From Bacteroides sp. M10 (lineage in GTDB: Bacteria > Bacteroidota > Bacteroidia > Bacteroidales > Bacteroidaceae): a stretch of DNA of 64,000 nt. This document shows, piece after piece, positions 1 through 9,513 of this stretch. The notes beneath the pieces are model-generated. The model did no database searches. It had not been told where the DNA came from and saw only the letters and a list, made by a program, of their open reading frames with translations. Made by a program: the position numbers and the translations under genes. Each line of letters begins with the position of its first letter. Position 1 is the stretch's first letter. The stretch lies in assembly GCF_014334015.1 (NCBI RefSeq), contig NZ_CP060488.1, positions 2,190,501-2,254,500 on the forward strand. The letters are read 5' to 3'.

Positions 1-1292
1 TTCCCTGCCGCTTTCAGGAAATAAGGATATATTTCTCTGTCATCTCTGTTGCTGACAATGAAATCCCATGACGGACATGCGTCTATGTCATGATAAGCAC
101 TGTGCATTGCTTCGAGTTCTCCCTTATTGTTGATAGCGCAAGGGTCACCGGCAGGCCATCTCTCCGGACGAAAGTTTTTGATATAAAGAAAATCTTTTGT
201 TCTTAATGCACGGCTCGGATATCCCCAATTATTGTACCGTGCAGATGCGTGCCGTTCTCTTCCGGCAAAAACCATCGTTCTTCCTGTGTCCTTTTTCTGT
301 TTTTGAAGATAGGGGAGCAGGCTGATTCCTATCATTTCTCCTTTATTATGTATGCCAACTGCATCAAGGATTGTTGGAGCCAGATCAACACCGCTTACAA
401 ATTCATCGCTGATACCTCCTTCTTTAATCTTGCCTGTCCAACATATGGCCATCGGAATATGAATACCGTATTCAAAACAAGTTGCTTTGGCTGCGGGGAA
501 AGGCATACCATTGTCTGCCATGACAATAATCAGCGTATTCTCTAGTTCGCCCTCTTCTTTCAATGTGTCGAGGATACGAGATAATTGGCTGTCGTACCAT
601 TCTATTTCTGTTCCATAGTCTAATAAATCTCCTTTTATAGCCTCCTTGTCGGGAAGAAAAGAAGGGACTTTTGCATCGGCGAGTTCTCTTTTTACTTTTT
701 TCCAGCTATCCTTTTCATAAGGACGATGCGGTTCACGCGAGCCAACCCAGAAATAAAAAGGTTGTTTTTCCTTTCTGGCGTGGAGGAATTCTTTAAAGTT
801 TTGATAATAATCGGTATTGGATACTCCTTTAAAGGGAGGCTGAATGTGTCTTTTATTATATTCCGGGCCTGCCGGGTTGTGTTTCCGCCCTGATGTTTTC
901 CAGTCGCCGGGTCCCCATCCTTTACCTGTGTAGCCGATGTGATAACCTGCTTCGGCTAGAATATCAGGGAAACATTTGTACTTAGCTGGAAAGGATGAGG
1001 CGTGAGTACCGGCTTCTGCTATTTGCCAGGGATAAAGTCCGGTTAAGATGGAAGCTCGGGAAGGGCTACTCCCCGGAGAAGTGACAAAAGCGTTGTTGAA
1101 TAACCAGCCGTTACGGGCTACAAAATCAAATGCCGGTGTTTTAGCTATGGGTGATCCGTAAGCCGATGCGTGCGGGTAGGACTGGTCATCCGAAATGACA
1201 AATAATATATTGGGCCTGTCTGATGTAGCAGAACTAATGTGTGGAATTAGTAAGAAACCCGCTAAAGTGGGCAGTATATGTATGTTTTTCAT
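1..1292 (-). CDS. Secreted sulfatase (S1 family), 3' end cut by window
   Basis: Hydrolyses sulfate esters or sulfamates on glycans, probably in the periplasm. The visible 430 residues begin with a signal peptide (MKNIHILPTLAGFLLI) followed by the metal-binding NILFVISDD segment. The maturation motif is SSPSRASILTG with Ser75 as the predicted formylglycine precursor, so this is a serine-type sulfatase that would need an anSME-type maturase, as known for Bacteroides. The MADNGMPF segment is the second metal-binding loop. The overall look is closest to N-sulfoglucosamine sulfohydrolase-like S1 enzymes, but the substrate is not certain. A clear AAAGGAG ribosome-binding site sits just before the ATG, which is unusual here. 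It lies downstream of the GH2 gene on the same strand and is probably co-transcribed. The C-terminus lies outside the window. Confidence 0.9.
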   Translation of the reverse strand, partial: MKNIHILPTLAGFLLIPHISSATSDRPNILFVISDDQSYPHASAYGSPIAKTPAFDFVARNGWLFNNAFVTSPGSSPSRASILTGLYPWQIAEAGTHASSFPAKYKCFPDILAEAGYHIGYTGKGWGPGDWKTSGRKHNPAGPEYNKRHIQPPFKGVSNTDYYQNFKEFLHARKEKQPFYFWVGSREPHRPYEKDSWKKVKRELADAKVPSFLPDKEAIKGDLLDYGTEIEWYDSQLSRILDTLKEEGELENTLIIVMADNGMPFPAAKATCFEYGIHIPMAICWTGKIKEGGISDEFVSGVDLAPTILDAVGIHNKGEMIGISLLPYLQKQKKDTGRTMVFAGRERHASARYNNWGYPSRALRTKDFLYIKNFRPERWPAGDPCAINNKGELEAMHSAYHDIDACPSWDFIVSNRDDREIYPYFLKAAG

Positions 1293-1314
1293 GGGTTCTC
1301 CTTTAAATACAGAG

Positions 1315-1346
1315 GCAGCATCCTGAGTTTGCTTCAAGGATGCTGC
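1315..1346 (-). terminator. Hairpin between GH2 and sulfatase genes
   Basis: A 10-bp perfect stem (GCAGCATCCT / AGGATGCTGC) with a 12-nt loop lies between the GH2 stop codon and the sulfatase start. No T-tract follows on the minus strand, so it may be an attenuating or mRNA-stabilising hairpin rather than a true terminator. Confidence 0.35.
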
Positions 1347-1386
1347 TTCTTAGAATTCAACAAGGAAAAGAGTATTATTCTATTTA

Positions 1387-3216
1387 TTATTTATTCAGAG
1401 AATTACAGATTTTCTGGTTGATTTCTCTGATTTTAGCTTCATTCATCTTGATTACTTTACGGTCATAAGTGAGCAGACCGTTGATTTCACCTTCTACGTC
1501 TGTTGTCTGAGTATATACGGCAGCAGAGAATCCTTTCTGGATCAATTCCAACAGATGTCTGCCATATTTAATGTATTCGTTTGTTACTTCGTCCGATGTA
1601 TTGAACTTCACATAACCCCAGTTTTTCTTGTCATTCACCCAAGTGTTTCCTTCTACTACAAGGCCGATACCTCCGTATTCACCCAATACGGTAGCACGTC
1701 TCGGATCGTAAAGGAACATGTTTGGTCCCGGATAGTGGTGAAGGTCGAGAATATCGCCACAAGTGTAGTGATTACCACCACTGGCAGGATTCACCAGTCG
1801 GCTAGGGTCGTATTCTTTGGTCCAAGCTACGATTTCCGGAGTTTTGAATTGTCCCCATGCTTCGTTGAAAGGTACCCATACAGCGATACTTGGATAAGAG
1901 TACAGACAGTCGATGATTTCTTTCCACTCTTTGCGGTAGTTAGCTTCGGAAGCAGCAGAACGGATTACTTCTGTACCGTTGAAATAGTTGCGTGCCTGCC
2001 ACTGTGGGCTAGGACCACCGTTCGGCATATCTTGCCATACGATCAATCCTAACTGGTCGCAATGAGTGTACCAGCGTGCAGGTTCTACCTTAACGTGCTT
2101 ACGTACCATGTTGTAGCCGAAGTCTTTTGTCTTTTTCAAGTCGTAAACCAATGCTTCGTCTGTCGGTGCAGTATATAAACCATCAGGCCACCATCCCTGG
2201 TCGAGCGGGCCGAACTGGAAGTAGTCTTTGTTGTTCAATTGCAGGCGAGTGATGCCATTCGGGCTCTTGCGAACAGAATATTTACGCATAGCAGTATAGC
2301 TCTTTACCTGGTCTATTGCTTTTCCGTCTTTATACAGGGTCACTTCCATGTTGTAAAGGAAAGGAGAGTCCGGCGACCATAGTTTAGCATTAGCAGGCAT
2401 TGTCAGTTCAACGGGTACTCCGTTCAACGCTGCACCTTTGGCTACAAGGTTCTTGCCATCGAATACTTTTACTTCCACTTTGTCTGCAGAAGTTGTGTTG
2501 GCAGCTACTTCTACCTTAACAGAGTTATTATCAATATTAGGGGTAGTTTTCAGATTAGCAATGTATTGTGTTGCCACCGGTTCCAACCACACTGTTTGCC
2601 AGATACCTGTAACCGGAGTGTACCAAATGCCATGAGGGTTTGCTATTTGTTTTCCTCTGGGTTGTTCGCCACGGTCTGAAGGGTCCCATACTTTTACTAC
2701 CAGGTCATTATTTCCTTTATTAAGTACGGAAGTGATATCGAAATAGAAAGGAGTAAATCCACCTGTGTGTTCACCTACTTTCACGTCATTCACCCAAACT
2801 TCTGCTTTCCAGTCTACTGCTCCGAAGTGCAACAGGACTTGTTTGCCACGCCAGTTGGAAGGAACGTCGAAAGTGCGTTGGTACCACAATTCTTCTTTCT
2901 CGTTTATCATTTTGCCTACGCCTGATAAAGACGATTCTACGGCAAAAGGAACAAGAATATCACCCTGGTAAGCAGCAGGAGTAGGATCACCCTTTTTGGT
3001 GATTGCATATTTCCAAAGCCCGTTCAGGTTTTTCCAGTCACTGCGTTCCATGATAGGACGCGGATATTCCGGCAATACGTTTTTAGGATCAAGTTGTTCT
3101 CCCCACGATGTCTTGATTTTGTCACCGGCAGGTTTCCATTGAGCAAAAGTCGAACTGCATAGAGCCAATGCTAGTAGCATTGTTAGAAAATTCTTTTTCA
3201 TGTTCATGGTATACAT
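1387..3216 (-). CDS. Glycoside hydrolase family 2 (beta-galactosidase/glucuronidase-like)
   Basis: A secreted GH2 enzyme that cleaves terminal beta-linked sugars. The signal peptide runs MKKNFLTMLLALALCSSTFAQ; an ATG at 3201 (MKKNF) is an equally likely start. Domain order is the N-terminal jelly roll (about residues 40-215), an immunoglobulin-like sandwich (about 220-315) and a TIM barrel (about 320-600). The acid/base glutamate is in VPFNEAWGQF and the nucleophile glutamate in VLGEYGG. At about 609 residues it is a short three-domain GH2 without extra C-terminal domains. A weak -7 box (TTTCTTTG, minus strand, 3260-3267) lies upstream. The exact sugar (galactose, glucuronic acid, other) cannot be read from the sequence. 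Confidence 0.9.
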   Translation of the reverse strand: MYTMNMKKNFLTMLLALALCSSTFAQWKPAGDKIKTSWGEQLDPKNVLPEYPRPIMERSDWKNLNGLWKYAITKKGDPTPAAYQGDILVPFAVESSLSGVGKMINEKEELWYQRTFDVPSNWRGKQVLLHFGAVDWKAEVWVNDVKVGEHTGGFTPFYFDITSVLNKGNNDLVVKVWDPSDRGEQPRGKQIANPHGIWYTPVTGIWQTVWLEPVATQYIANLKTTPNIDNNSVKVEVAANTTSADKVEVKVFDGKNLVAKGAALNGVPVELTMPANAKLWSPDSPFLYNMEVTLYKDGKAIDQVKSYTAMRKYSVRKSPNGITRLQLNNKDYFQFGPLDQGWWPDGLYTAPTDEALVYDLKKTKDFGYNMVRKHVKVEPARWYTHCDQLGLIVWQDMPNGGPSPQWQARNYFNGTEVIRSAASEANYRKEWKEIIDCLYSYPSIAVWVPFNEAWGQFKTPEIVAWTKEYDPSRLVNPASGGNHYTCGDILDLHHYPGPNMFLYDPRRATVLGEYGGIGLVVEGNTWVNDKKNWGYVKFNTSDEVTNEYIKYGRHLLELIQKGFSAAVYTQTTDVEGEINGLLTYDRKVIKMNEAKIREINQKICNSLNK

Positions 3217-3417
3217 TATAATTAGTTATTGAATTGATATCCCATAAGAAGGAACATTGCAAAGAAAGTGGAATTAAAAGAAAATAAAGGAAATTTGCCG
3301 TTCAAAAAACAGCAAAATCTCTTCTTTTTCTATATAAAATCCCGTATAAAGTTACTTTTGATGATAAATACCGGAAAGAGTGGTCAGTTTTTATTCTTTG
3401 TTGAATAATTGTCTTTA

Positions 3418-4539
3418 TTATTTGTCAGCAGTTTTTGTTCCTGATGGTTTGGGAAGTTTCGTTCCGGCTTTGTCCGGAACACCCAGTACAGGCATTCCGT
3501 CTTTGTCCCATTCTATTTTTTGTAGGCGGGGAGAACGTGAGTCCATTGCACCCGGAGCATCATTCGGTATCTGACGGGCATGATACACCATATAACATTC
3601 TTTTCCATCCGGTGAGGGAACGAAAGAACTTCCACCGGGGCCAAAAACTTCATTCTTCGGTTCCTGTTGGAATACGGGTGTCGGATGTTTCTTCCAGGAA
3701 GCGGGGTCCAGCAGGTTGGCATTTGCATCTGCTGTTAGTAATCCTACACAATAGTAAGGCGTCCAGCTACCACTGGCGGAATAAAAAATGCATACTTTGT
3801 CTTTATTCTTCGGTTGGAAAAAGTGAGGTGCCTCGTTCACATGAATCGGATAGGCCGTTTTACTGCCATCGGGATTGACCCATTGACATTCCCACTCATA
3901 TTCAGGTTTGGAAATCAGGACTCTGTCGGAGGAAAGTGTCCATGGATTTTCCATGGAAGCAATGTAAATACATTGTGTTTCGCTGTCAATCCTGCGTTTT
4001 TGCCATCCGCACCAAATCATGTAACGTTGTCCGTTGTGCTCGAAGGTACTTGCATGAATCGCCCAGTTGTTATTTTTGTCGGTCGGTATACGACCCTTCA
4101 TGACAAACTTACCCTCTGTGGGAATAGCAGCCTCGTTCTCAATCACATATATCTGGTGATTGTCCATATTGCCATCGTCTGCGGCGAAGTAAATATACCA
4201 TTTGTTGTTGATACGATGTATTTCGGGAGCCCATAGGTGATGCGAATTACTAGGGTCGTTCGGTATCCATACCGGCTTTTTAAGACTGTCATTCAAGTTG
4301 GTTATATCACTCGTTTCCCAAAGTACGATTCTGCTTTCGGAACCTTGTGTGTAGTAATATTTTCCTTCGTGAAAAACACCCCATGGTTCTGCTCCTTTTT
4401 CGCGCAACGGATTCGTATAGGTATCTCCTGTTATTGTTTCCTTTTCCGGCTCTGTTTTCTTCTTGGGTTGGCAAGATGCACAAATAATGATTAAAAGTAC
4501 AGTTAGTAATGAGATTCCGCTTTTCATGGTATTTTTCAT
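3418..4539 (-). CDS. GH43 family lipoprotein
   Basis: A five-bladed beta-propeller glycosidase acting on furanose or xylose residues, lipid-anchored. The N-terminus MKSGISLLTVLLIIICASC ends in a lipobox. The general acid lies in VNEAPHFF and the pKa-modulating position in HHLWAPEIH, as in exo-acting GH43 groups. At the blade-1 general-base position most GH43 enzymes have Asp, but here the sequence is GAEPWGVF with Glu51. Two further methionine codons lie upstream (to 4584), but a -7 promoter box at 4555-4562 argues for the start at 4539 (or 4527). Activity could be alpha-L-arabinofuranosidase or beta-D-galactofuranosidase; this is not decided by the sequence. Confidence 0.85.
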   Translation of the reverse strand: MKNTMKSGISLLTVLLIIICASCQPKKKTEPEKETITGDTYTNPLREKGAEPWGVFHEGKYYYTQGSESRIVLWETSDITNLNDSLKKPVWIPNDPSNSHHLWAPEIHRINNKWYIYFAADDGNMDNHQIYVIENEAAIPTEGKFVMKGRIPTDKNNNWAIHASTFEHNGQRYMIWCGWQKRRIDSETQCIYIASMENPWTLSSDRVLISKPEYEWECQWVNPDGSKTAYPIHVNEAPHFFQPKNKDKVCIFYSASGSWTPYYCVGLLTADANANLLDPASWKKHPTPVFQQEPKNEVFGPGGSSFVPSPDGKECYMVYHARQIPNDAPGAMDSRSPRLQKIEWDKDGMPVLGVPDKAGTKLPKPSGTKTADK

Positions 4540-4554
4540 TTTATAATGACACTG

Positions 4555-4562
4555 CAAAGAAA
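4555..4562 (-). promoter_or_regulatory. -7 box of the minus-strand GH43 gene
   Basis: Read on the minus strand this is TTTCTTTG, one mismatch from the Bacteroides TAnnTTTG box. The same octamer stands before the GH2 gene (3260-3267). It would place transcription start only about 10 nt from the ATG at 4539. No convincing -33 box was found. Confidence 0.35.
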
Positions 4563-4633
4563 GCACAAAATCTTGATAAATCATCTTTTTTTTGCAGATT
4601 GGTTAGTATTTATCCTTAATTGGCTCATAATTA

Positions 4634-4665
4634 TTGAATTTTCTATTTGTTTTTTCTCATCTTTG
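4634..4665 (+). promoter_or_regulatory. Bacteroides-type promoter of plus-strand GH43
   Basis: TTG at 4634-4636 (-33 element) and CATCTTTG at 4658-4665 (-7 element) are separated by 21 nt, giving a short leader before the ATG at 4693. The same TTG-21-nATCTTTG layout stands before the GH76 gene. Confidence 0.5.
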
Positions 4666-4692
4666 TAGCACGAACTTTAAAATTGATATTAT

Positions 4693-5682
4693 ATGAAACT
4701 AAAACATCTTATTCTTTTCAGTATTATTTGTTGTTCCCAGTCTGTATTTGGACAAAAAGCCGGTCAGCAACCAAAGACAAGTGGCAATCCTGTATTTCCG
4801 GGCTGGTATGCCGATCCGGAAGGAATTGTGTTTGGAGATGAATACTGGATTTACCCTACATATTCGGCGCCTTATGACGAACAAACCTTCATGGATGCCT
4901 TCTCGTCTAAAGACCTGGTGAACTGGACAAAACACCCGAAAGTGTTATCGAAAGAGAATATAAGTTGGTTTAAACGTGCTTTATGGGCACCTGCTGTGAT
5001 TCATGCGAATGACAAATATTATATATTTTTCGGTGCGAATGATATTCAAAGTAATAACGAGCTGGGAGGTATTGGTGTGGCTGTGGCCGACAATCCTGCC
5101 GGACCATTTAAGGATGCACTGGGCAAACCTCTGATTGATAAATTTGTAAATGGTGCACAGCCGATCGATCAGTTTGTTTACAAAGATGATGACGGACAGT
5201 ATTATATGTATTATGGTGGCTGGGGACATTGCAATATGGTGAAGCTGGCTCCGGACTTGTTGAGTATCGTACCGTTTGAGGATGGTACCATCTATAAGGA
5301 AGTAACTCCCGAAAAATATGTAGAGGGACCTTTCATGTTGAAACGTAACGGTAAATACTATTTTATGTGGTCGGAAGGCGGTTGGACCGGACCGGATTAT
5401 TGCGTAGCCTATGCGATTGCCGACTCACCATTCGGACCTTTTAAAAGAGAAGCAAAAATATTGGAACGCGATCCTAATATTGGAACGGGTGCCGGTCATC
5501 ATTCTGTTGTGAAAGGTCCGGGAGCAGATGAATGGTATATCATTTATCATCGCCATCCATTGGGTGAAACGGATGGAAACGCTCGTGTGACCTGCATTGA
5601 TCGCATGATTTTTGATAAGGACGGAAAAATAAAACCTATAAAGATGACTTTCGAGGGAGTAGAGGCTAGCCCATTGAAGTAA
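4693..5682 (+). CDS. GH43 family glycosidase, secreted
   Basis: A second GH43 enzyme, clearly different from the minus-strand one. It has a signal peptide (about 20 residues, ending SVFGQ) and a single five-bladed propeller of normal length (329 residues). The general base Asp is in GWYADPEG, the pKa modulator region in RALWAPAV and the general acid Glu in KYVEGPF. The motif TGAGHHSVV carries the His typical of the GH43 centre. It has no accessory binding module. It is divergent from the minus-strand enzyme and followed by its own terminator, so it is probably a monocistronic gene. Target sugar is probably an arabinofuranosyl or galactofuranosyl side chain; this is inference from family and neighbourhood. 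Confidence 0.88.
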   Translation: MKLKHLILFSIICCSQSVFGQKAGQQPKTSGNPVFPGWYADPEGIVFGDEYWIYPTYSAPYDEQTFMDAFSSKDLVNWTKHPKVLSKENISWFKRALWAPAVIHANDKYYIFFGANDIQSNNELGGIGVAVADNPAGPFKDALGKPLIDKFVNGAQPIDQFVYKDDDGQYYMYYGGWGHCNMVKLAPDLLSIVPFEDGTIYKEVTPEKYVEGPFMLKRNGKYYFMWSEGGWTGPDYCVAYAIADSPFGPFKREAKILERDPNIGTGAGHHSVVKGPGADEWYIIYHRHPLGETDGNARVTCIDRMIFDKDGKIKPIKMTFEGVEASPLK

Positions 5683-5696
5683 AATCTGAAAAGTTC

Positions 5697-5738
5697 AGCC
5701 CATCGGTAATTAATATTTTAATAAAGATGGGCTTTTTT
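5697..5738 (+). terminator. Rho-independent terminator after GH43
   Basis: Stem AGCCCATC (5697-5704) pairs with GATGGGCT (5726-5733), followed by a run of six T. It lies 15 nt after the GH43 stop. The rest of the 340-nt gap to the GH76 gene holds only AT-rich sequence and the promoter at 5958-5989. Confidence 0.8.
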
Positions 5739-5957
5739 GATTTATTTTTGTCCTTATAAGTTTAATGTTTATTTCTGTTGGATAACAAATGATTGTTTAC
5801 CAGAATGGGCTTTTGATGAACAGATTAAATATTCCCCTTATCTCTGTCGTAAGGCAGAATGAGGGGAAATTATTCTCCAATAACCCTTTATTAATCCTAT
5901 ATTTTTATTGCAGAAAAGCGTTTTGGTCTGTATTTGTTCTTTATTGAATAAATATTA

Positions 5958-5989
5958 TTGTTTTTTTTCAGCTATTTCTGCAATCTTTG
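5958..5989 (+). promoter_or_regulatory. Promoter of the alpha-mannan gene block
   Basis: TTG (5958-5960), 21 nt, then AATCTTTG (5982-5989), 34 nt before the GH76 ATG. It is the only clear promoter before the closely spaced run of genes starting at 6024, so it may drive GH76 through GH125. Confidence 0.5.
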
Positions 5990-6023
5990 TAACAGGAAAA
6001 ATACTATAAACTTATAAACTATC

Positions 6024-7283
6024 ATGAAAAGCAAAATTCTTTTGGCTCTGACACTACTATTGGGAGCATCAACTACTATATGGGCAGTCGGCAATTTAGG
6101 AAAAGCAAACCAGAAGAAGCACGCATATACTAACGAAGATGTATGGGCAGCTTACGAAGGATTTAACAATACCCTACTAGACTCTAGTAAATATATTTAT
6201 AAAACAAGTTCCTCTTATCCAAGCGCTGTTGACCGCGGTAATGGAGCGGCGGCTATCTGGTGTCAGCCTATTTATTGGGACATGGCGATGAATGCTTATA
6301 AACTGGCAAAGGCACAGAAAGACAAAAAGAAGACTCGTGAGTATAAAGCACTTTGCGAGAAAATCTTTGCAGGAAACAAAGCACAATATTGCCAGTTTGA
6401 TTTTGATGATAATAACGAAAACACCGGCTGGTTCATCTATGATGATATCATGTGGTGGACTATCAGTCTGGCGCGTGCATACGAGCTTTTTGGAGTGGAT
6501 GAATATCTGAAACTCTCGGAAGCCAGTTTCAAACGTGTGTGGTATGGTTCGGAAAAGGTGGGTGATACCGGTTCGTATGACAAAGAAAACGGAGGTATGT
6601 TCTGGCAATGGCAACCTATTCGGAATCCGAAACCGAATAAATTCGGTGATGGAAAGATGGCATGTATTAACTTTCCGACAGTGGTAGCAGCATTGACCCT
6701 CTACAATAATGTGCCTGAAAATAGAAAAGAATCGACCAGCAAACGGCCGGATTATCAGACGAAGGCTCAATATCTTGCCAAAGGCAAAGAAATCTACGAA
6801 TGGGGAGTGGAAAATCTGCTGGATAAAGAAACTGGAAAGATCGCTGATAGCCGTCATGGAAATGGCAATCCCGCGTGGAAGGCACATGTCTACAACCAGG
6901 CAACCTTTATCGGTGCATCCATATTGCTTTATAAGGCGACTGGAGAGAAACGTTATCTGGACAATGCTATTCTGGCAGCAGACTATACAGTGAAAGATAT
7001 GTCAGCAGAACATAAAGTGCTACCTTTCGAAAGTGGTATTGAACAAGGAATCTATACTGCCATCTTTGCTGAATACATGGCATGGTTAGTATATGATTGC
7101 GGACAAACCCAATATCTTCCGTTCCTGAAACATACCATCAAAACAGGTTGGGCAAACAGAGATGAGACGCGAAATGTGTGTGGAGGTGAATATCATAAGA
7201 AATTGCCGGCAGGTGCGGAAATCAACAGTTATTCTGCTTCTGGTATACCGGCATTGATGCTTTTATTCCCGGCTAAGAAGTAA
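6024..7283 (+). CDS. GH76 endo-alpha-1,6-mannanase
   Basis: Cuts the alpha-1,6-mannan backbone. It has a cleavable signal peptide (residues 1-21, WAVG) and an (alpha/alpha)6 barrel over most of 419 residues. The catalytic pair is Asp140-Asp141 in YDDIMWW, the hallmark DDxxWW motif of GH76. The motif GNPAWKAHVYNQATF lies in the C-terminal half. There is no lipobox, so the enzyme is probably periplasmic or exported, not necessarily surface-anchored. It is the first gene of a plus-strand run whose members are separated by 2-30 nt up to 15761. Confidence 0.92.
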   Translation: MKSKILLALTLLLGASTTIWAVGNLGKANQKKHAYTNEDVWAAYEGFNNTLLDSSKYIYKTSSSYPSAVDRGNGAAAIWCQPIYWDMAMNAYKLAKAQKDKKKTREYKALCEKIFAGNKAQYCQFDFDDNNENTGWFIYDDIMWWTISLARAYELFGVDEYLKLSEASFKRVWYGSEKVGDTGSYDKENGGMFWQWQPIRNPKPNKFGDGKMACINFPTVVAALTLYNNVPENRKESTSKRPDYQTKAQYLAKGKEIYEWGVENLLDKETGKIADSRHGNGNPAWKAHVYNQATFIGASILLYKATGEKRYLDNAILAADYTVKDMSAEHKVLPFESGIEQGIYTAIFAEYMAWLVYDCGQTQYLPFLKHTIKTGWANRDETRNVCGGEYHKKLPAGAEINSYSASGIPALMLLFPAKK

Positions 7284-7311
7284 ATAGAAAACGACACAGA
7301 ACCACGTGAAA

Positions 7312-9483
7312 ATGAATAATAAACAACTACTGATTATATTCAGCCTTTTATTAACCGGTAATAATGTTTCCTTTGCTCAAACTCAAGCGGTTAACGGCAA
7401 GGAAGCGAAAACAACTTTTCAAACAGCCGAACCTTGGAAACCGGAAACAGATGTGCGTGCCGATGCTACGATGGTATATGGCACACTCGATAAAAGGGGA
7501 GTTTCTTTTGAACAGCGTGTTCAGTCGTGGAGAGACAAGGGATATCAGACACAATTTATGACCGGAGTGGCATGGGGAGATTATCAAGACTATTTCCTCG
7601 GCAAATGGGATGGAATAGACGGTCATCTGAAAGAAGGTCAACGGGATCGTAACGGAAACGAGATAGCTCATGGACACTTGATACCCTACATTGTACCTAC
7701 TGAAAGTTTTATTCGTTATATGCAGGAAACGCAGATAAAGCGGGTGATTGATGCCGGAATTACTTCTATTTATTTAGAGGAACCGGAATTCTGGATGCGT
7801 GGCGGATATAGCGAAGCCTTCAAGTCTGAATGGCAGAAATATTATAATTTCCCCTGGAGACCTCAACATGAATCTCCCGAGAATACCTACCTTTCCAATA
7901 AGTTAAAATATCACCTCTACTATCATGCACTGGATAAGATATTTACTTATGCCAAAGAATACGGTAAGTCGAAAGGGCTGGATGTGAAATGTTATGTGCC
8001 CACTCACTCTTTGATTAACTACACTTCCTGGCAAATTGTAAGCCCGGAAGCCAGTCTGGCTTCATTGAACTGTGTAGACGGCTATATAGCACAGGTGTGG
8101 ACGGGTACTGCCCGTGAACCGAACTTCTATAACGGTGTAAAGAAAGAACGTGTATTTGAGAATGCCTTTCTCGAATATGGCTGCATGAAATCCATGACCG
8201 CTCCTTTGAACCGCAAAATGTATTTTCTGACTGATCCGATTGAAGACCGTGCCAAAGACTGGTTGGATTATAAGATCAATTATCAGGCCACTTTTGCCGC
8301 ACAGTTAATGTACCCGATGGTAGATACTTATGAAGTGATGCCATGGCCGGACCGTATTTATCAGGGATTATACCGGATAGCAGGAACGGATCAGAAAGAA
8401 CGTATTCCCCGTTCGTATTCTACGCAAATGCAGGTGATGATTAACACATTGAATGACATTCGCACTTCTGACAAACAAATCAGTGGTACGCACGGCATTG
8501 GTGTATTGATGGCAAATTCGCTGATGTTCCAGCGTTTCCCGGATCATAACGGATATGACGATCCGCAATTCTCCAGTTTCTATGGACAAACCTTGCCTTT
8601 ATTAAAAAGGGGAATTCCGGTGGAACTGGTACACATGGAGAATACTCCGTTTAAAGATACTTTCAACGGACTTCAGGTACTTGTAATGTCCTACTCGAAC
8701 ATGAAACCGATGAAATCGGAATACCATAACTATATGGCAGACTGGGTTAAAAAAGGAGGTACGTTGGTGTACTGTGGAGAAGATGTCGATCCTTATCAAA
8801 CAGTTTTAGAATGGTGGAATACGGCAGGAAACGCATACAAAGCTCCTTCGGAACATCTGTTTGAGGCGATGGGTTTGTCCCGTAATCCCGGTGACGGAAC
8901 CTATCGGTTTGGGAAAGGCACCGTGATTGTCATGCGCGAAGATCCGAAACATTTTGTATTAAAAGGCGGAAACGACCGGAAATACTTTGAAACGATTGTA
9001 TCCGCTTATGAGAGCAAAACTGGTAAGAAGATAGAAATCAAAAACAATTTTATGGTGGAACGTGGTCCTTATACGATTGCGGCAGTAATGGATGAGAGTT
9101 CTTCTAAAGAGCCTTTGAAACTGTCGGGATTGTATATCGATTTGTTCGACAAAGGCTTGCCGATATTGACAGTCAAGCAGATTAATCCCGGTGAACAGGG
9201 GTATTTGTATGACTTGAATAAAGTATCGGGTAAAGTGAAAGCAAAGGTACTTTGTGGAGCCTCCCGCATTTATGATGAAAAAGTAGGGAAGCAGAGCTAC
9301 TCGTTTGTAGCTAAAAGCCCGTTACATACGACGAATGTATCAAGAGTCCTTTTGCCGCGTAAACCTGAAAAGGTCTTGGTAAACGGAAAGGCGGAACAGC
9401 CGGAGTGGGATGAATCTTCCAAAACTCTTTTATTGAGTTTCGAGAATGATCCCGCCGGAGTGAATGTATCGATAGAATGGTAA
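7312..9483 (+). CDS. Putative TIM-barrel glycosidase, family not assigned
   Basis: I do not recognise the family with certainty. The protein (about 723 residues) has a signal peptide ending VSFAQ. Its first half looks like a TIM barrel: ITSIYLEEPEFWMRG carries clustered acids (about Glu156-159) as a candidate acid/base, and DTYEVMPWPDRIY carries a second candidate Glu (about 341). The second half (GIGVLMANSLMF..., LVMSYSNMKP..., WVKKGGTLVYCGED) resembles the GH42-type trimerisation/amidotransferase-like domain, and a small beta-domain closes the C-terminus. A GH164- or GH42-like clan A enzyme is possible. It sits between GH76 and the DUF4965 gene, suggesting a role in the same glycan. A GTG six bases upstream is a possible alternative start. 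Confidence 0.7.
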   Translation: MNNKQLLIIFSLLLTGNNVSFAQTQAVNGKEAKTTFQTAEPWKPETDVRADATMVYGTLDKRGVSFEQRVQSWRDKGYQTQFMTGVAWGDYQDYFLGKWDGIDGHLKEGQRDRNGNEIAHGHLIPYIVPTESFIRYMQETQIKRVIDAGITSIYLEEPEFWMRGGYSEAFKSEWQKYYNFPWRPQHESPENTYLSNKLKYHLYYHALDKIFTYAKEYGKSKGLDVKCYVPTHSLINYTSWQIVSPEASLASLNCVDGYIAQVWTGTAREPNFYNGVKKERVFENAFLEYGCMKSMTAPLNRKMYFLTDPIEDRAKDWLDYKINYQATFAAQLMYPMVDTYEVMPWPDRIYQGLYRIAGTDQKERIPRSYSTQMQVMINTLNDIRTSDKQISGTHGIGVLMANSLMFQRFPDHNGYDDPQFSSFYGQTLPLLKRGIPVELVHMENTPFKDTFNGLQVLVMSYSNMKPMKSEYHNYMADWVKKGGTLVYCGEDVDPYQTVLEWWNTAGNAYKAPSEHLFEAMGLSRNPGDGTYRFGKGTVIVMREDPKHFVLKGGNDRKYFETIVSAYESKTGKKIEIKNNFMVERGPYTIAAVMDESSSKEPLKLSGLYIDLFDKGLPILTVKQINPGEQGYLYDLNKVSGKVKAKVLCGASRIYDEKVGKQSYSFVAKSPLHTTNVSRVLLPRKPEKVLVNGKAEQPEWDESSKTLLLSFENDPAGVNVSIEW

Positions 9484-9513
9484 AATAGATTAAATAAACA
9501 GGTGAATTAAATT

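Noticed and set aside
1555..2052. Plus-strand open frames inside the GH2 gene and similar antisense frames in other genes.
   Set aside because: They lie wholly inside well-supported genes on the other strand and have no recognisable domains.
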